A program made the translations under genes and the position numbers. From Candidatus Sericytochromatia bacterium (GTDB lineage Bacteria > Cyanobacteriota > Sericytochromatia > UBA7694): a stretch of 7,371 nucleotides of DNA. Numbering within the stretch: the first letter of the stretch is position 1; every line of letters begins with the position of its first letter. Positions 1 to 5,674 of this stretch are shown piece by piece. Location of the stretch: the NCBI GenBank assembly GCA_913773825.1, contig CAJYHH010000602.1, positions 1 through 7,371 of the forward strand, written 5' to 3'. Below the pieces are notes generated by a model. It worked only from the letters and a program-made list of their open reading frames with translations, was not told the DNA's origin and did no database searches.

Positions 1-246
1 CATTAGGGCATAAAGCAGAGGGGCGGCATGGCCTTTGGAGAAGATATATTTGTCAGCCTGGGGATGATCGAGGTCAGCGGCATCTAGACGCAGCTCGCGG
101 AAGAACACCCAAGACATAATGTCAGCGGCGCTCATACAGGTAGTGGGATGACCCGAGCCAGCGTCAGTTGTCAGATCGATACTGTCGCGACGAATCAGGT
201 TAGCCAGCGATTCGAGCTGGGATTTAAGTTGTGCTTCTAGAGCCAT
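1..246 (-). CDS. tkt: Transketolase, N-terminal part (gene runs off the left edge)
   Basis: Only the first 82 codons are in the window, and the frame is open to the edge. The protein would be the thiamine-diphosphate enzyme that moves two-carbon ketol units between sugar phosphates in the pentose phosphate or Calvin pathway in the cytoplasm. Visible family signatures are DSIDLTTDAGSGHPTT (residues 21-36) and SKGHAAPLLYAL (70-81). They hold the two conserved N-terminal histidines, His33 and His73, which correspond to cofactor/substrate-site histidines of known transketolases. The ATG at 246-244 is chosen because a GAGGT ribosome-binding site lies about 9 bases upstream. The wording SGHPTTCMSAADIM resembles the animal-type (TKT) branch more than the E. 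coli TktA branch; this is from memory, not an alignment. The gene is divergent from everything to its right. The family call is firm, but whether the gene is full length cannot be seen. Confidence 0.93.
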   Translation of the reverse strand, partial: MALEAQLKSQLESLANLIRRDSIDLTTDAGSGHPTTCMSAADIMSWVFFRELRLDAADLDHPQADKYIFSKGHAAPLLYALM

Positions 247-282
247 AGACTAAAGACCTCATTGTCAAAAAATAATGCAGGC

Positions 283-288
283 AGTATA
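283..288 (-). promoter_or_regulatory. Possible -10 element for the transketolase gene
   Basis: On the minus strand this reads TATACT, preceded by TGC, which is a good match to a sigma-70 -10 hexamer. It would give a leader of about 30 bases before the ATG at 246. The sequence at the -35 distance (about 306-311, ATAGTT) is a poor match, so the assignment rests on the -10 alone. Confidence 0.3.
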
Positions 289-309
289 GCATGGAAGGGG
301 CCCTGAACT

Positions 310-403
310 ATGGACTGTGGGCCATGGGCTGTGGGCAACAGAACCCATCCACGGCTCGGATTCCTTTTGCCTTGTTCTGACCCAGAGCCCAAAGCCCACA
401 GCC
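310..403. repeat. Long imperfect inverted repeat built from a 14-bp tandem word
   Basis: Two copies of a 14-bp word (ATGGACTGTGGGCC at 310-323, ATGGGCTGTGGGCA at 324-337; 12 of 14 identical) form the left arm. The right arm (381-403) is nearly its reverse complement. Pairings are 312-313 with 402-403, 315-322 with 394-401, 325-330 with 386-391 and 332-335 with 381-384, leaving one bulge and two small mismatches. An inner stem (339-344 with 374-379) continues the fold, with a loop of about 29 bases. It lies between divergent genes, so it is unlikely to be a normal terminator. A dispersed REP- or MITE-like element is a reasonable guess. The remaining intergenic bases (404-502) show nothing I can name. 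Confidence 0.55.
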
Positions 404-502
404 TCTTTTACAGCGCAATTATTAATTCTTCAATAAATTCTATTAAGGATACGTCACGTTTACGTAATGGACAGCGACACTTAGCTCAGATGACACTGTT
501 AA

Positions 503-550
503 TTTCCGTCATTTAAATGATTTTAACCGTTTCCGTCATGTAGGTATTCT
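503..550 (+). promoter_or_regulatory. Possible promoter/operator region with 10-bp direct repeats
   Basis: TTTCCGTCAT occurs twice exactly (503-512 and 530-539), with starts 27 bases apart. A 12-bp perfect palindrome TCATTTAAATGA (509-520) overlaps the first copy. A weak promoter can be drawn as TTAACC (523-528), 16 bases, then TATTCT (545-550), which would place the second repeat between the hexamers. This would suit a regulator binding site controlling the gene at 579. No known regulator is recognised. Confidence 0.3.
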
Positions 551-578
551 TTAAGCGCGAAAGGTGAAACTTCTCTCT

Positions 579-1412
579 ATGGGTAATATCAATAACTTCT
601 CTAACATTCCCAATTCGGCTCCTGTCAAGCCCTCTACAGGCCCTGTTAAGCCCGAAAGCTCAAGCAAGCCCAACGAACAGGCTCTGCAGCAAAAACTCGA
701 AAGCCACTCTCATCAAAACGACCCGTTTAAAGATCAGCTTGGCAAACTGCCCCATGTCGGCGGTTCTGTGATCAAACCGACCCCGATGTTTAATGACTTT
801 GGCAAAGACGTAGAGCGCGTGTTGTCAATTGGCGTCATGCATGCCCAGGCCAATGAAAACGGTCAGCAGATTAAAACCCCTGGAGTTGAATTCCATCTCA
901 ATCAGGTTATGCAGGGCCTGGACAACGGTGAAAAAGACGAGCTGCGCGACACCATTGTTGAGCGTATGTCGAGCAAAGACACCACCCAGCGGGAACGTGA
1001 CGTGCTCCAGCGCATGTACAATCACGTTGACGGTCTGCTAGATAAAGGCAAAGTCCTTAATGATATTAAACCCGGCGGGCCCCACTTCCCCGGTAAAAAG
1101 CCGCCTTTTGATCCCGGCATCAAACCCGGTGGCCCTCACATCATCGAAGGTAAACCCGGCCTGATGGAAAAACTCCAGGAAGAACTCCAGAAACAGCCCG
1201 GCATGGGACACGAAGGCCATCCCAAAATCAGCAGCAAGCTGGAGCAGATCAGCCAGGGTGCCGCAGGCCTTAAAGAAGGTATCAAAGAAGGCGTCAATAA
1301 TATCAGCAAAGGCAGCAGCCATGCTGAAGGCCATAGCGCTGGCAAAATGAACAATAAAGTGAACGATCAGGGCAATAACCAGGGCGCTCCTGGCATCAAA
1401 ACCCAAGACTAA
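579..1412 (+). CDS. Hypothetical hydrophilic protein with Pro/Gly/His-containing repeats (277 aa)
   Basis: I do not recognise this protein. It has no signal peptide and no membrane segment. A Ser/Pro/Lys-rich N-terminus (about 1-60, with VKPSTGPVKPE) precedes a probably helical segment (about 70-162, rich in Glu, Arg, Asp and Leu). Next comes a Pro/Gly region with the motif IKPGGPH twice (around residues 163-169 and 181-187), then a low-complexity tail rich in Lys, Gly, Asn and Gln. Twelve histidines are scattered, mostly as GPH, GHEGH and SHAEGH, but the family of neither half is evident. The ATG at 579 is preferred over the in-frame GTG at 564, because that GTG lies inside AAGGTGA (561-567), which looks like the ribosome-binding site. 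Coding is supported by a long open frame, a strong terminator and codon use like its neighbours. It is transcribed toward the zinc operon but separated from it by a terminator. Confidence 0.72.
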   Translation: MGNINNFSNIPNSAPVKPSTGPVKPESSSKPNEQALQQKLESHSHQNDPFKDQLGKLPHVGGSVIKPTPMFNDFGKDVERVLSIGVMHAQANENGQQIKTPGVEFHLNQVMQGLDNGEKDELRDTIVERMSSKDTTQRERDVLQRMYNHVDGLLDKGKVLNDIKPGGPHFPGKKPPFDPGIKPGGPHIIEGKPGLMEKLQEELQKQPGMGHEGHPKISSKLEQISQGAAGLKEGIKEGVNNISKGSSHAEGHSAGKMNNKVNDQGNNQGAPGIKTQD

Positions 1413-1431
1413 ACTGAGTTAAGATTCTCTT

Positions 1432-1471
1432 AGCCGGGCCAATCAGCAGAAAACTGCTTGTTAGCCCGGCT
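1432..1471 (+). terminator. Two-tier hairpin, probable transcription terminator
   Basis: AGCCGGGC (1432-1439) pairs perfectly with GCCCGGCT (1464-1471). Inside it, AGCAG (1445-1449) pairs with CTGCT (1454-1458) around an AAAA loop. It starts 19 bases after the stop codon at 1412 and is followed by a moderately T-rich stretch (TTGCTTATGTT). It separates the 277-aa gene from the zinc operon. The U-tract is interrupted, so termination may be partial. Confidence 0.65.
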
Positions 1472-1488
1472 TGCTTATGTTAACTTAC

Positions 1489-1509
1489 AAATGCAATTTA
1501 CTTGCATTT
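1489..1509 (+). promoter_or_regulatory. Candidate Zur (zinc uptake regulator) box
   Basis: AAATGCAA (1489-1496) and TTGCATTT (1502-1509) form a perfect 8-bp inverted repeat around TTTAC, 21 bases in total. The remembered enterobacterial Zur consensus has outer AAATG and CATTT half-sites separated by 11 bases, also 21 bases in total, and both the outer pentamers and the spacing match here. The inner bases differ from that consensus. The site ends 3 bases before the ribosome-binding site of the first gene of an operon with zinc-transport homologues. Repression by zinc-loaded Zur is therefore an attractive inference. An RNA hairpin masking translation is the alternative. Confidence 0.55.
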
Positions 1510-1524
1510 AATAGGAGATCACCC

Positions 1525-2274
1525 ATGAACTATCGCTTGCTGCTTTTTACTGGTCTGACCAGCCTGATGCTCAGCCTGAGCGCCTGTAGCCAGGACACCC
1601 CGGTTCCGACGACGCCAAAACCCAGCCACGACGCCAGCCACGAGGTTGAATTTACGGTCAAAGTCGAAAACCTCTCTGGCAGCAGCGATCTCAATACAAA
1701 TCTCTCTCCGCTGGTCTGGCAAGTGGGCAGCCAGGCGCTGTTTACGCTTAATCAACCAGCTGGCGCAAACCTTGAGCGTCTCGCTGAAGACGGTAACCCG
1801 GATCCCCTGCTGCAGAGCCTGACTGAAAGTCTGAAAGGCAAACTCGATTCAGCTCTGGCAGCCGGGCAGAGCGCCAGCTTTAGCTTTAAAGCCAAACCCG
1901 GCGTTAAACTCAGCTTTGCAACCATGTTTGGCCAGAGCAATGATTTGTTTATTGGCCCAGCCAATGGCTCGATCTCACTCTTTGATGCCCAAAATGAACC
2001 TATCGCTCCGACTGACCTGAGTGTCGCCATTTATGACGCCGGCACTGAAGTCAATCAAGTGCCCGGCAAAGGTGCAGATCAGACTCCTCGTCAGGCCCAG
2101 CCCAATACCGGCACAGCTGAAAGCCAGAATGTGCGCCTGCTCAGCAGCGTCAACGATGGCTTTACCTACCCGGCTGTGAATCAACTGATCCGCGTCAGCC
2201 TGAGCCACAATCACGAACATGACGATCACGATCATGACGATCACGATCATGATGACAACGAGCATGCTCATTAA
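1525..2274 (+). CDS. Spondin_N-like lipoprotein with His/Asp-rich metal-binding tail (249 aa)
   Basis: The N-terminus is a lipoprotein signal ending in the lipobox LSAC, with Cys21 as the lipidation site. A short Pro/Thr linker leads to a domain (about 41-226) with features of bacterial spondin_N-type proteins: LERLAEDG, TMFGQSNDLFIGP (from residue 133), DAGTEVNQ (171-178), PRQAQPNTG (to 196) and a final DGFTYPAVNQLIRVSL. The last 22 residues (228-249) contain nine His among Asp/Glu, a typical zinc-binding tail. The ATG at 1525 is chosen for the AGGAG at 1513-1517, seven bases upstream; a TTG start at 1471 would put 18 residues before the lipoprotein signal and lie within the terminator. It heads an operon with ZnuA/ZnuB homologues and sits directly behind the candidate Zur box. 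The inferred role is envelope zinc capture or buffering; which membrane carries it is not certain. Other transition metals are possible. Confidence 0.85.
   Translation: MNYRLLLFTGLTSLMLSLSACSQDTPVPTTPKPSHDASHEVEFTVKVENLSGSSDLNTNLSPLVWQVGSQALFTLNQPAGANLERLAEDGNPDPLLQSLTESLKGKLDSALAAGQSASFSFKAKPGVKLSFATMFGQSNDLFIGPANGSISLFDAQNEPIAPTDLSVAIYDAGTEVNQVPGKGADQTPRQAQPNTGTAESQNVRLLSSVNDGFTYPAVNQLIRVSLSHNHEHDDHDHDDHDHDDNEHAH
2221..2250 (+). repeat. 15-bp perfect tandem repeat coding for the His-rich tail
   Basis: GACGATCACGATCAT occurs twice head to tail (2221-2235, 2236-2250) and encodes DDHDH DDHDH. Similar partial units flank it on both sides. Because 15 is a multiple of 3, gain or loss of a unit would change the number of histidines without breaking the frame. 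Confidence 0.85.
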
Positions 2275-3796
2275 ACGCTCGTCTAAACTATCCAAATCTA
2301 TTCTGGGGCTGATGGTCAGCGGTCTGCTGCTCAGCCCTGGGCCGCTCTTTGCTCAAACCCAAGCAGAAGCCCAGGAAGCAGCTCCAGAAGCAGACCCAGA
2401 AGCAGACCCAGAAGCAGACCCAGAAGCTGAACAATCTGAAAACACAGAGTCAGCATCAGAACCCGATTCTGAAGAAACACCTGATGACAGCTCAGATGAT
2501 AGTTCTGGCGACATCTTTGAGCGACTCGATGAAAACGCTCCAGATCAGACTGAGCAAACAGATTCCGATCAGCCTGAAGACATTCCGGCTTTAGACCCAC
2601 AGGCCAGCTTTAACTCTCCGTTTAGTCAGCAAAATTTTGTCCCAGATATCTCGCTGATTCTGGATACCTCTGTCGGTGGCCGCAGTCTCGACAACGCCAG
2701 CTATGGCGCCTTGCTCAATCCTTTTTCTTTGGGCGGCGGAATCGAACTGCACCACACGCTTAATGCCTCTAATGGCTTTAATCTCAACTATGGCGAACTG
2801 ACGATGTCATCCACGGTGGATCCGTTTTTTGACCTGTTTGCAACTTTTCATCTGTCAGGTTTTGAGTTTGAAGTTGAAGAAGCTTATTTTCGCACCCGTG
2901 CTTTACCCTGGAATCTGCAGTTTAAAGCCGGTAAGTTCTTAAGCCATTTTGGCCGCTTAAATCCCCAGCACGCCCATTTCTGGAGCTTTAGCGAAACCTC
3001 ATTGGTTCACGAAACCTTCTTTGGCCCACACGGCTTAAACGAACTCGGCATGAGACTCAGCTGGCTGGCCCCAACTGACTTTTTTCTGGATTTAGGCTTA
3101 GAGCTGATGCAAGGCACCAATTCTTTTAGCTTTGGTACCGCAGGCTTTACATCTGGCTCGCAAAGCCTGCAAGAGGTCAATACCCCCAATCTGGTTGTGG
3201 CAACGGTTAAAAGCTCAGCCGACTTACTCGATAATCTGGTTTTGCTTGGCGGCTTGTCTTATGCCCAGGGCGGCACCCGTCTGGGCGGTACCCCCACCGG
3301 TGATGTGCATGTTCATCAAGTATCAGCCCCCGCTGGTTTAGAAATGTTTGCGGGCGGCAGCCGGATTTTTGGTGCGGATCTGAGCCTGCGCTGGTTTATT
3401 GACTCTTATCGCGAGCTGAGCTGGCAGACTGAATTTCTCTGGCGCCAGGTTTCGGGCAGTCGCTATGACGCCAATCAACGGATTGCTTACGACATTGATC
3501 AATCAGGGCTTTATTCCCAGCTGATCTGGCGCTTTGCCCAACAGTGGCGCAGCGGCCTGCGGATGGACTTAATGGCTCATCAAAGTCGTCGTGAAGCCGG
3601 TCAAAATTTAAGCGTCCCAGCCTGGCTGCCGCGCTGGAGCGCCATGGTTGAATTTACCCCATCAGAGTTTTCGCGCTTTCGGCTGCAGTACAGCTTAGAC
3701 CAAAGCCGCTTTAGCGATACGGGCCAGCAAAACGTACATGGCCTGTACTTACAAGCCAATCTGGCGATGGGAGCCCATGGGGCACATGATTTTTAG
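2264..3796 (+). CDS. Outer-membrane beta-barrel protein, putative zinc-uptake porin (510 aa)
   Basis: A signal peptide (about 1-30, ending in LFA before QTQ) is followed by an acidic tract (about 32-111, 31 Asp/Glu in 80 residues) that includes three and a half PEAD units. From about residue 125 the protein looks like a beta-barrel: alternating aromatic strands, Gly/Asn-rich turns and a C-terminal Phe, as the BAM machinery prefers. Motifs PDISLILD (127-134), EVEEAYFRT, KFLSHFGRLNPQHAHFW (224-240) and LSWLAPTDFFLDLG resemble proteins often labelled zinc-regulated outer-membrane receptors. No TonB box or plug domain is visible, so a porin-like channel is more likely than a true TonB receptor. 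The ATG at 2264 gives a clean signal peptide and overlaps the upstream stop by 11 bases, suggesting translational coupling. A start at 2219 would put MTITIM-type residues encoded by the His-tail DNA in front. Confidence is high for the barrel, moderate for zinc. Confidence 0.8.
   Translation: MLIKRSSKLSKSILGLMVSGLLLSPGPLFAQTQAEAQEAAPEADPEADPEADPEAEQSENTESASEPDSEETPDDSSDDSSGDIFERLDENAPDQTEQTDSDQPEDIPALDPQASFNSPFSQQNFVPDISLILDTSVGGRSLDNASYGALLNPFSLGGGIELHHTLNASNGFNLNYGELTMSSTVDPFFDLFATFHLSGFEFEVEEAYFRTRALPWNLQFKAGKFLSHFGRLNPQHAHFWSFSETSLVHETFFGPHGLNELGMRLSWLAPTDFFLDLGLELMQGTNSFSFGTAGFTSGSQSLQEVNTPNLVVATVKSSADLLDNLVLLGGLSYAQGGTRLGGTPTGDVHVHQVSAPAGLEMFAGGSRIFGADLSLRWFIDSYRELSWQTEFLWRQVSGSRYDANQRIAYDIDQSGLYSQLIWRFAQQWRSGLRMDLMAHQSRREAGQNLSVPAWLPRWSAMVEFTPSEFSRFRLQYSLDQSRFSDTGQQNVHGLYLQANLAMGAHGAHDF
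2384..2431 (+). repeat. 12-bp tandem repeat coding for PEAD units
   Basis: CCAGAAGCAGAC occurs three times exactly (2384-2395, 2396-2407, 2408-2419), followed by a diverged fourth unit CCAGAAGCTGAA (2420-2431). It lies in the acidic N-terminal tract of the outer-membrane protein, and the unit length keeps the frame. Confidence 0.9.
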
Positions 3797-3880
3797 GGGT
3801 AGCTGGCGTGATGGTTTTTGGGTGGTGAATGGTGGGTTTAAAAGGCAAGATGGCTGTGAAAGAGAAAAAGAGCTGTGGAT

Positions 3881-3913
3881 CAGCTACAAGCAACTGGCTA
3901 CCGGCTACGAGCC
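3881..3913 (+). repeat. Short GGCTAC-type word repeats in the 153-base gap before the znuA-like gene
   Basis: AGCTAC (3882-3887), GGCTACC (3896-3902) and GGCTACG (3903-3909) form a degenerate tandem. CCGGCTAC (3901-3908) can pair, with one G-U, with GTAGCTGG at 3799-3806. The gap 3797-3949 otherwise holds no convincing terminator, promoter or Zur-like palindrome, so transcription from the barrel gene into znuA is possible. The repeat resembles in style those at 310-403 and 5608-5674. Confidence 0.4.
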
Positions 3914-3949
3914 AAAACAACGACATTTGGAGTTAAGTTGGAGACACAT

Positions 3950-4858
3950 ATGAAAAGCTTTAAAACCCTCAAGATGCTGGGACTGGCAGCTGGTTTAATC
4001 GCCAGTCTGAGCCTGCCTGCAGCAGCCAAAGTCAAGGTTGTGGGCGCTTATCCGTATATTGCTGAAATTGCTCGCCAGATTGGCGGTAATCAGGTTGATG
4101 CCAGCGCTTTGGCCAGTGGTGATTGGGATCCCCATTTTATTGTTGCCAAGCCTTCTTTGCTGACGCGTTTAAATCAGGCTCAGTTGCTGGTAATTAATGG
4201 CGCCCAGCTTGAAATTGGCTGGCTGCCACCGCTGCTGCGCCAGGCCGGTAATGCTCGGATTCAGCCCGGCAGCACAGGCTTTTTAGAGCTGTCTAATAGC
4301 GTCAACCTGATTCAGAAACCCCAACAAGTGACCCGCGCGATGGGCGATGTCCATCCCCAAGGCAATCCCCACTTTATTCTCAATCCCGACAATGTGCCCA
4401 AAGTCGCTAATAGCATCACCAACAAGCTTTGCCAGTTAGATGCCGCCAACTGCAAAAGTTTTAAAGCCAATCAGAGCAGTTTTAACCAGCGCTGGAAGCA
4501 GGCTTCAACCAGCTGGGCTCAGCGCATGGCCAAACTCAAAGGCCAGCGCGTGCTGGAATACCATCGTCTGCATGATTACTTTTTTACCCGTTATGGCCTG
4601 AGCCTGACGGGCACAATTGAACCCCTGCCGGGCATTCCGCCATCTCCTCAGCAGCTGGCTGATACGGTGGCGCGAGCTAAATCGCAAAAAGTGCAGATCA
4701 ATGTGCGCGGCGTGTATAACCCCAATGACCCCAGTCAATTTGTCAGCCAGCACACGGGTATTAAGCTGGTGACCCTGCCCCATGATATCGGGGCAGTACC
4801 TGAAGCCAAAGATTTGTTTTCGCTTTATGACAGCATCCTGCGGCGGTTGGGCGTGTGA
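3950..4858 (+). CDS. znuA: ZnuA-like periplasmic metal-binding protein of an ABC transporter (302 aa)
   Basis: This is a cluster A-I solute-binding protein that delivers Zn2+ (or Mn2+) to its permease. A signal peptide ends at PAAA (24-26). Candidate metal ligands occur in the expected order: His62 in WDPHF, His141 in GNPHF, His205 or His208 in EYHRLHDYFFTRYGL, and an acidic residue near the C-terminus in LPHDIG (Asp279, next to His278). The family's long His/Asp-rich loop is absent; only DVHPQGNPH is found there. Two cysteines (161 and 168, CQLDAANC) could form a disulfide. The ATG at 3950 has GGAGA five bases upstream and gives a normal signal peptide; a start at 3875 would add 25 residues in front of it. 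The stop overlaps the permease start by four bases. Zinc is favoured over manganese because of the His-rich lipoprotein and the Zur-like box. Confidence 0.9.
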   Translation: MKSFKTLKMLGLAAGLIASLSLPAAAKVKVVGAYPYIAEIARQIGGNQVDASALASGDWDPHFIVAKPSLLTRLNQAQLLVINGAQLEIGWLPPLLRQAGNARIQPGSTGFLELSNSVNLIQKPQQVTRAMGDVHPQGNPHFILNPDNVPKVANSITNKLCQLDAANCKSFKANQSSFNQRWKQASTSWAQRMAKLKGQRVLEYHRLHDYFFTRYGLSLTGTIEPLPGIPPSPQQLADTVARAKSQKVQINVRGVYNPNDPSQFVSQHTGIKLVTLPHDIGAVPEAKDLFSLYDSILRRLGV

Positions 4859-5622
4859 TCGAGATTTTATTGCCAGCCTTTGCGGTTTCAGTTGTCCTGT
4901 TAGGCATTCACTCCTTTTTTGGACTTGAAATTATCCGACGCGGGATTCTGTTTACAGACCTGGCGATTGGTCAACTGGCCGCCTTAGGCTCAGCCATTTC
5001 ACTGCTGTTTTTTGATGGCAAATGGGTCTATGGCTGGTCACTGGGCTTTGCCTTGGCAGGTGGCTTACTGATTGGCCTGGCTTCCAGACGCGAACGCAAT
5101 ATTGAACCTTTAATCGGCCTGCTTTATGCATTGGGGCTGTCTGGGGTGTTTTTGCTGCTCAGCCGCTCAGCCCACGGCATGGAAGAAATCCAGAAGCTAA
5201 TGGCCTACGATATTCTGTTTACACCGATGAGCGAAGTGATTAACACGGCTGTCCTGTACAGCGTAATCGGATTTGTACTGTGGTTTAGCCGTAAACTCTA
5301 CGGTCTGCCTCGTGAACTGGTGTTTTTTCTGAGCTTTGCCGCAACCGTCACCAGCTCAGTTAAACTTGCCGGTGTCTTAGTGGTTTTTGCCTTACTTGTG
5401 GCCCCCGCTCTAATCGCCTCTTATTTACCCATGCGCCACAAACTGGCCTGGGCCTGGGTCTTAGGCACCCTGATCAATCTGGGAGCCCTGACCCTCTCGT
5501 TTAAAGCTGACCTGCCCACAGGCTATACGGTTGTTTTTGTTCAGGCCGCCATTGCCCTGCTCACCAGCCTGATTGCCTTACTCTTTGGCCGCCAACTGGA
5601 GCAAGAAGGACTAGAGGACTAG
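4855..5622 (+). CDS. znuB: ZnuB-like ABC-3 family metal transporter permease (255 aa)
   Basis: This is a polytopic inner-membrane protein with roughly seven to eight hydrophobic segments, of typical length for the ABC-3 (ZnuB/MntB/TroC) permease family. Family-like stretches are HSFFGLEIIRRGILFTDLAIGQLAALGSA near the N-terminus, the central EEIQKLMAYDILF and the late segment KLAGVLVVFALLVAPALIASYL. It would form the channel that accepts metal from the upstream binding protein. The start is GTG within the overlap GTGA (4855-4858), with only a poor Shine-Dalgarno (GGTTGGG), which points to translational coupling with the upstream gene. No ABC ATPase follows; the next gene is a small zinc-ribbon protein after 176 bases. 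The ATPase must be encoded elsewhere if the transporter is complete. The tail (QLEQEGLED) runs into a repeat that also supplies the stop codon. Confidence 0.9.
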   Translation: MIEILLPAFAVSVVLLGIHSFFGLEIIRRGILFTDLAIGQLAALGSAISLLFFDGKWVYGWSLGFALAGGLLIGLASRRERNIEPLIGLLYALGLSGVFLLLSRSAHGMEEIQKLMAYDILFTPMSEVINTAVLYSVIGFVLWFSRKLYGLPRELVFFLSFAATVTSSVKLAGVLVVFALLVAPALIASYLPMRHKLAWAWVLGTLINLGALTLSFKADLPTGYTVVFVQAAIALLTSLIALLFGRQLEQEGLED

Positions 5623-5674
5623 AGGACAGAGGAGATATGGAAGTAAAGACATTCCGTCCTTTTGTCCTCTTCTT
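5608..5674 (+). terminator. Repeat-derived hairpin, possible terminator of the zinc operon
   Basis: An 8-bp tandem GGACTAGA (5608-5615, 5616-5623), then GGACAGA and GGA, spans the permease stop codon (5620-5622). AGAGGACA (5621-5628) pairs perfectly with TGTCCTCT (5663-5670), and AGGA (5630-5633) pairs with TCCT (5657-5660). A T-rich run (TCTTGTGATT) follows. It could end the operon transcript or be a dispersed repeat that invaded the gene end; both may be true. The following bases to 5798 contain no promoter I can support. Confidence 0.45.

Noticed and set aside
263..268. Perfect TTGACA on the minus strand as the -35 of the transketolase gene
   Set aside because: The matching -10 would fall on the start codon, so it cannot serve this gene's normal ATG.
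310..516. 68-aa plus-strand reading frame in the divergent intergenic region
   Set aside because: It is built on the hairpin repeat, has no ribosome-binding site and no protein-like composition.
1038..1406. 122-aa minus-strand frame opposite the 277-aa gene
   Set aside because: It is an antisense shadow rich in Phe/Ala from complementary Lys/Gly codons, without a plausible start context or family.
1471..1524. Upstream TTG start extending the lipoprotein by 18 residues
   Set aside because: It would begin at the last base of the terminator stem, cross the Zur-like box and spoil the lipoprotein signal; the ATG at 1525 has AGGAG at good distance.
2219..2263. Upstream ATG extending the barrel protein by 15 residues (MTITIM repeats)
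   Set aside because: The residues come from the His-tail repeat read in another frame and would precede a normal signal peptide; 2264 is simpler, though not proven.
2349..2594. 81-aa plus-strand frame with KQTQ repeats
   Set aside because: It is the out-of-frame reading of the 12-bp PEAD repeat inside the barrel gene.
2264..3796. Calling the barrel a TonB-dependent receptor
   Set aside because: Relatives sometimes carry that label, but no plug domain or TonB box is visible and the barrel is too short for a standard 22-strand receptor.
3875..3949. Upstream start extending ZnuA by 25 residues
   Set aside because: It reads through the GGCTAC repeats, lacks a ribosome-binding site and would bury the signal peptide; 3950 has GGAGA five bases upstream.
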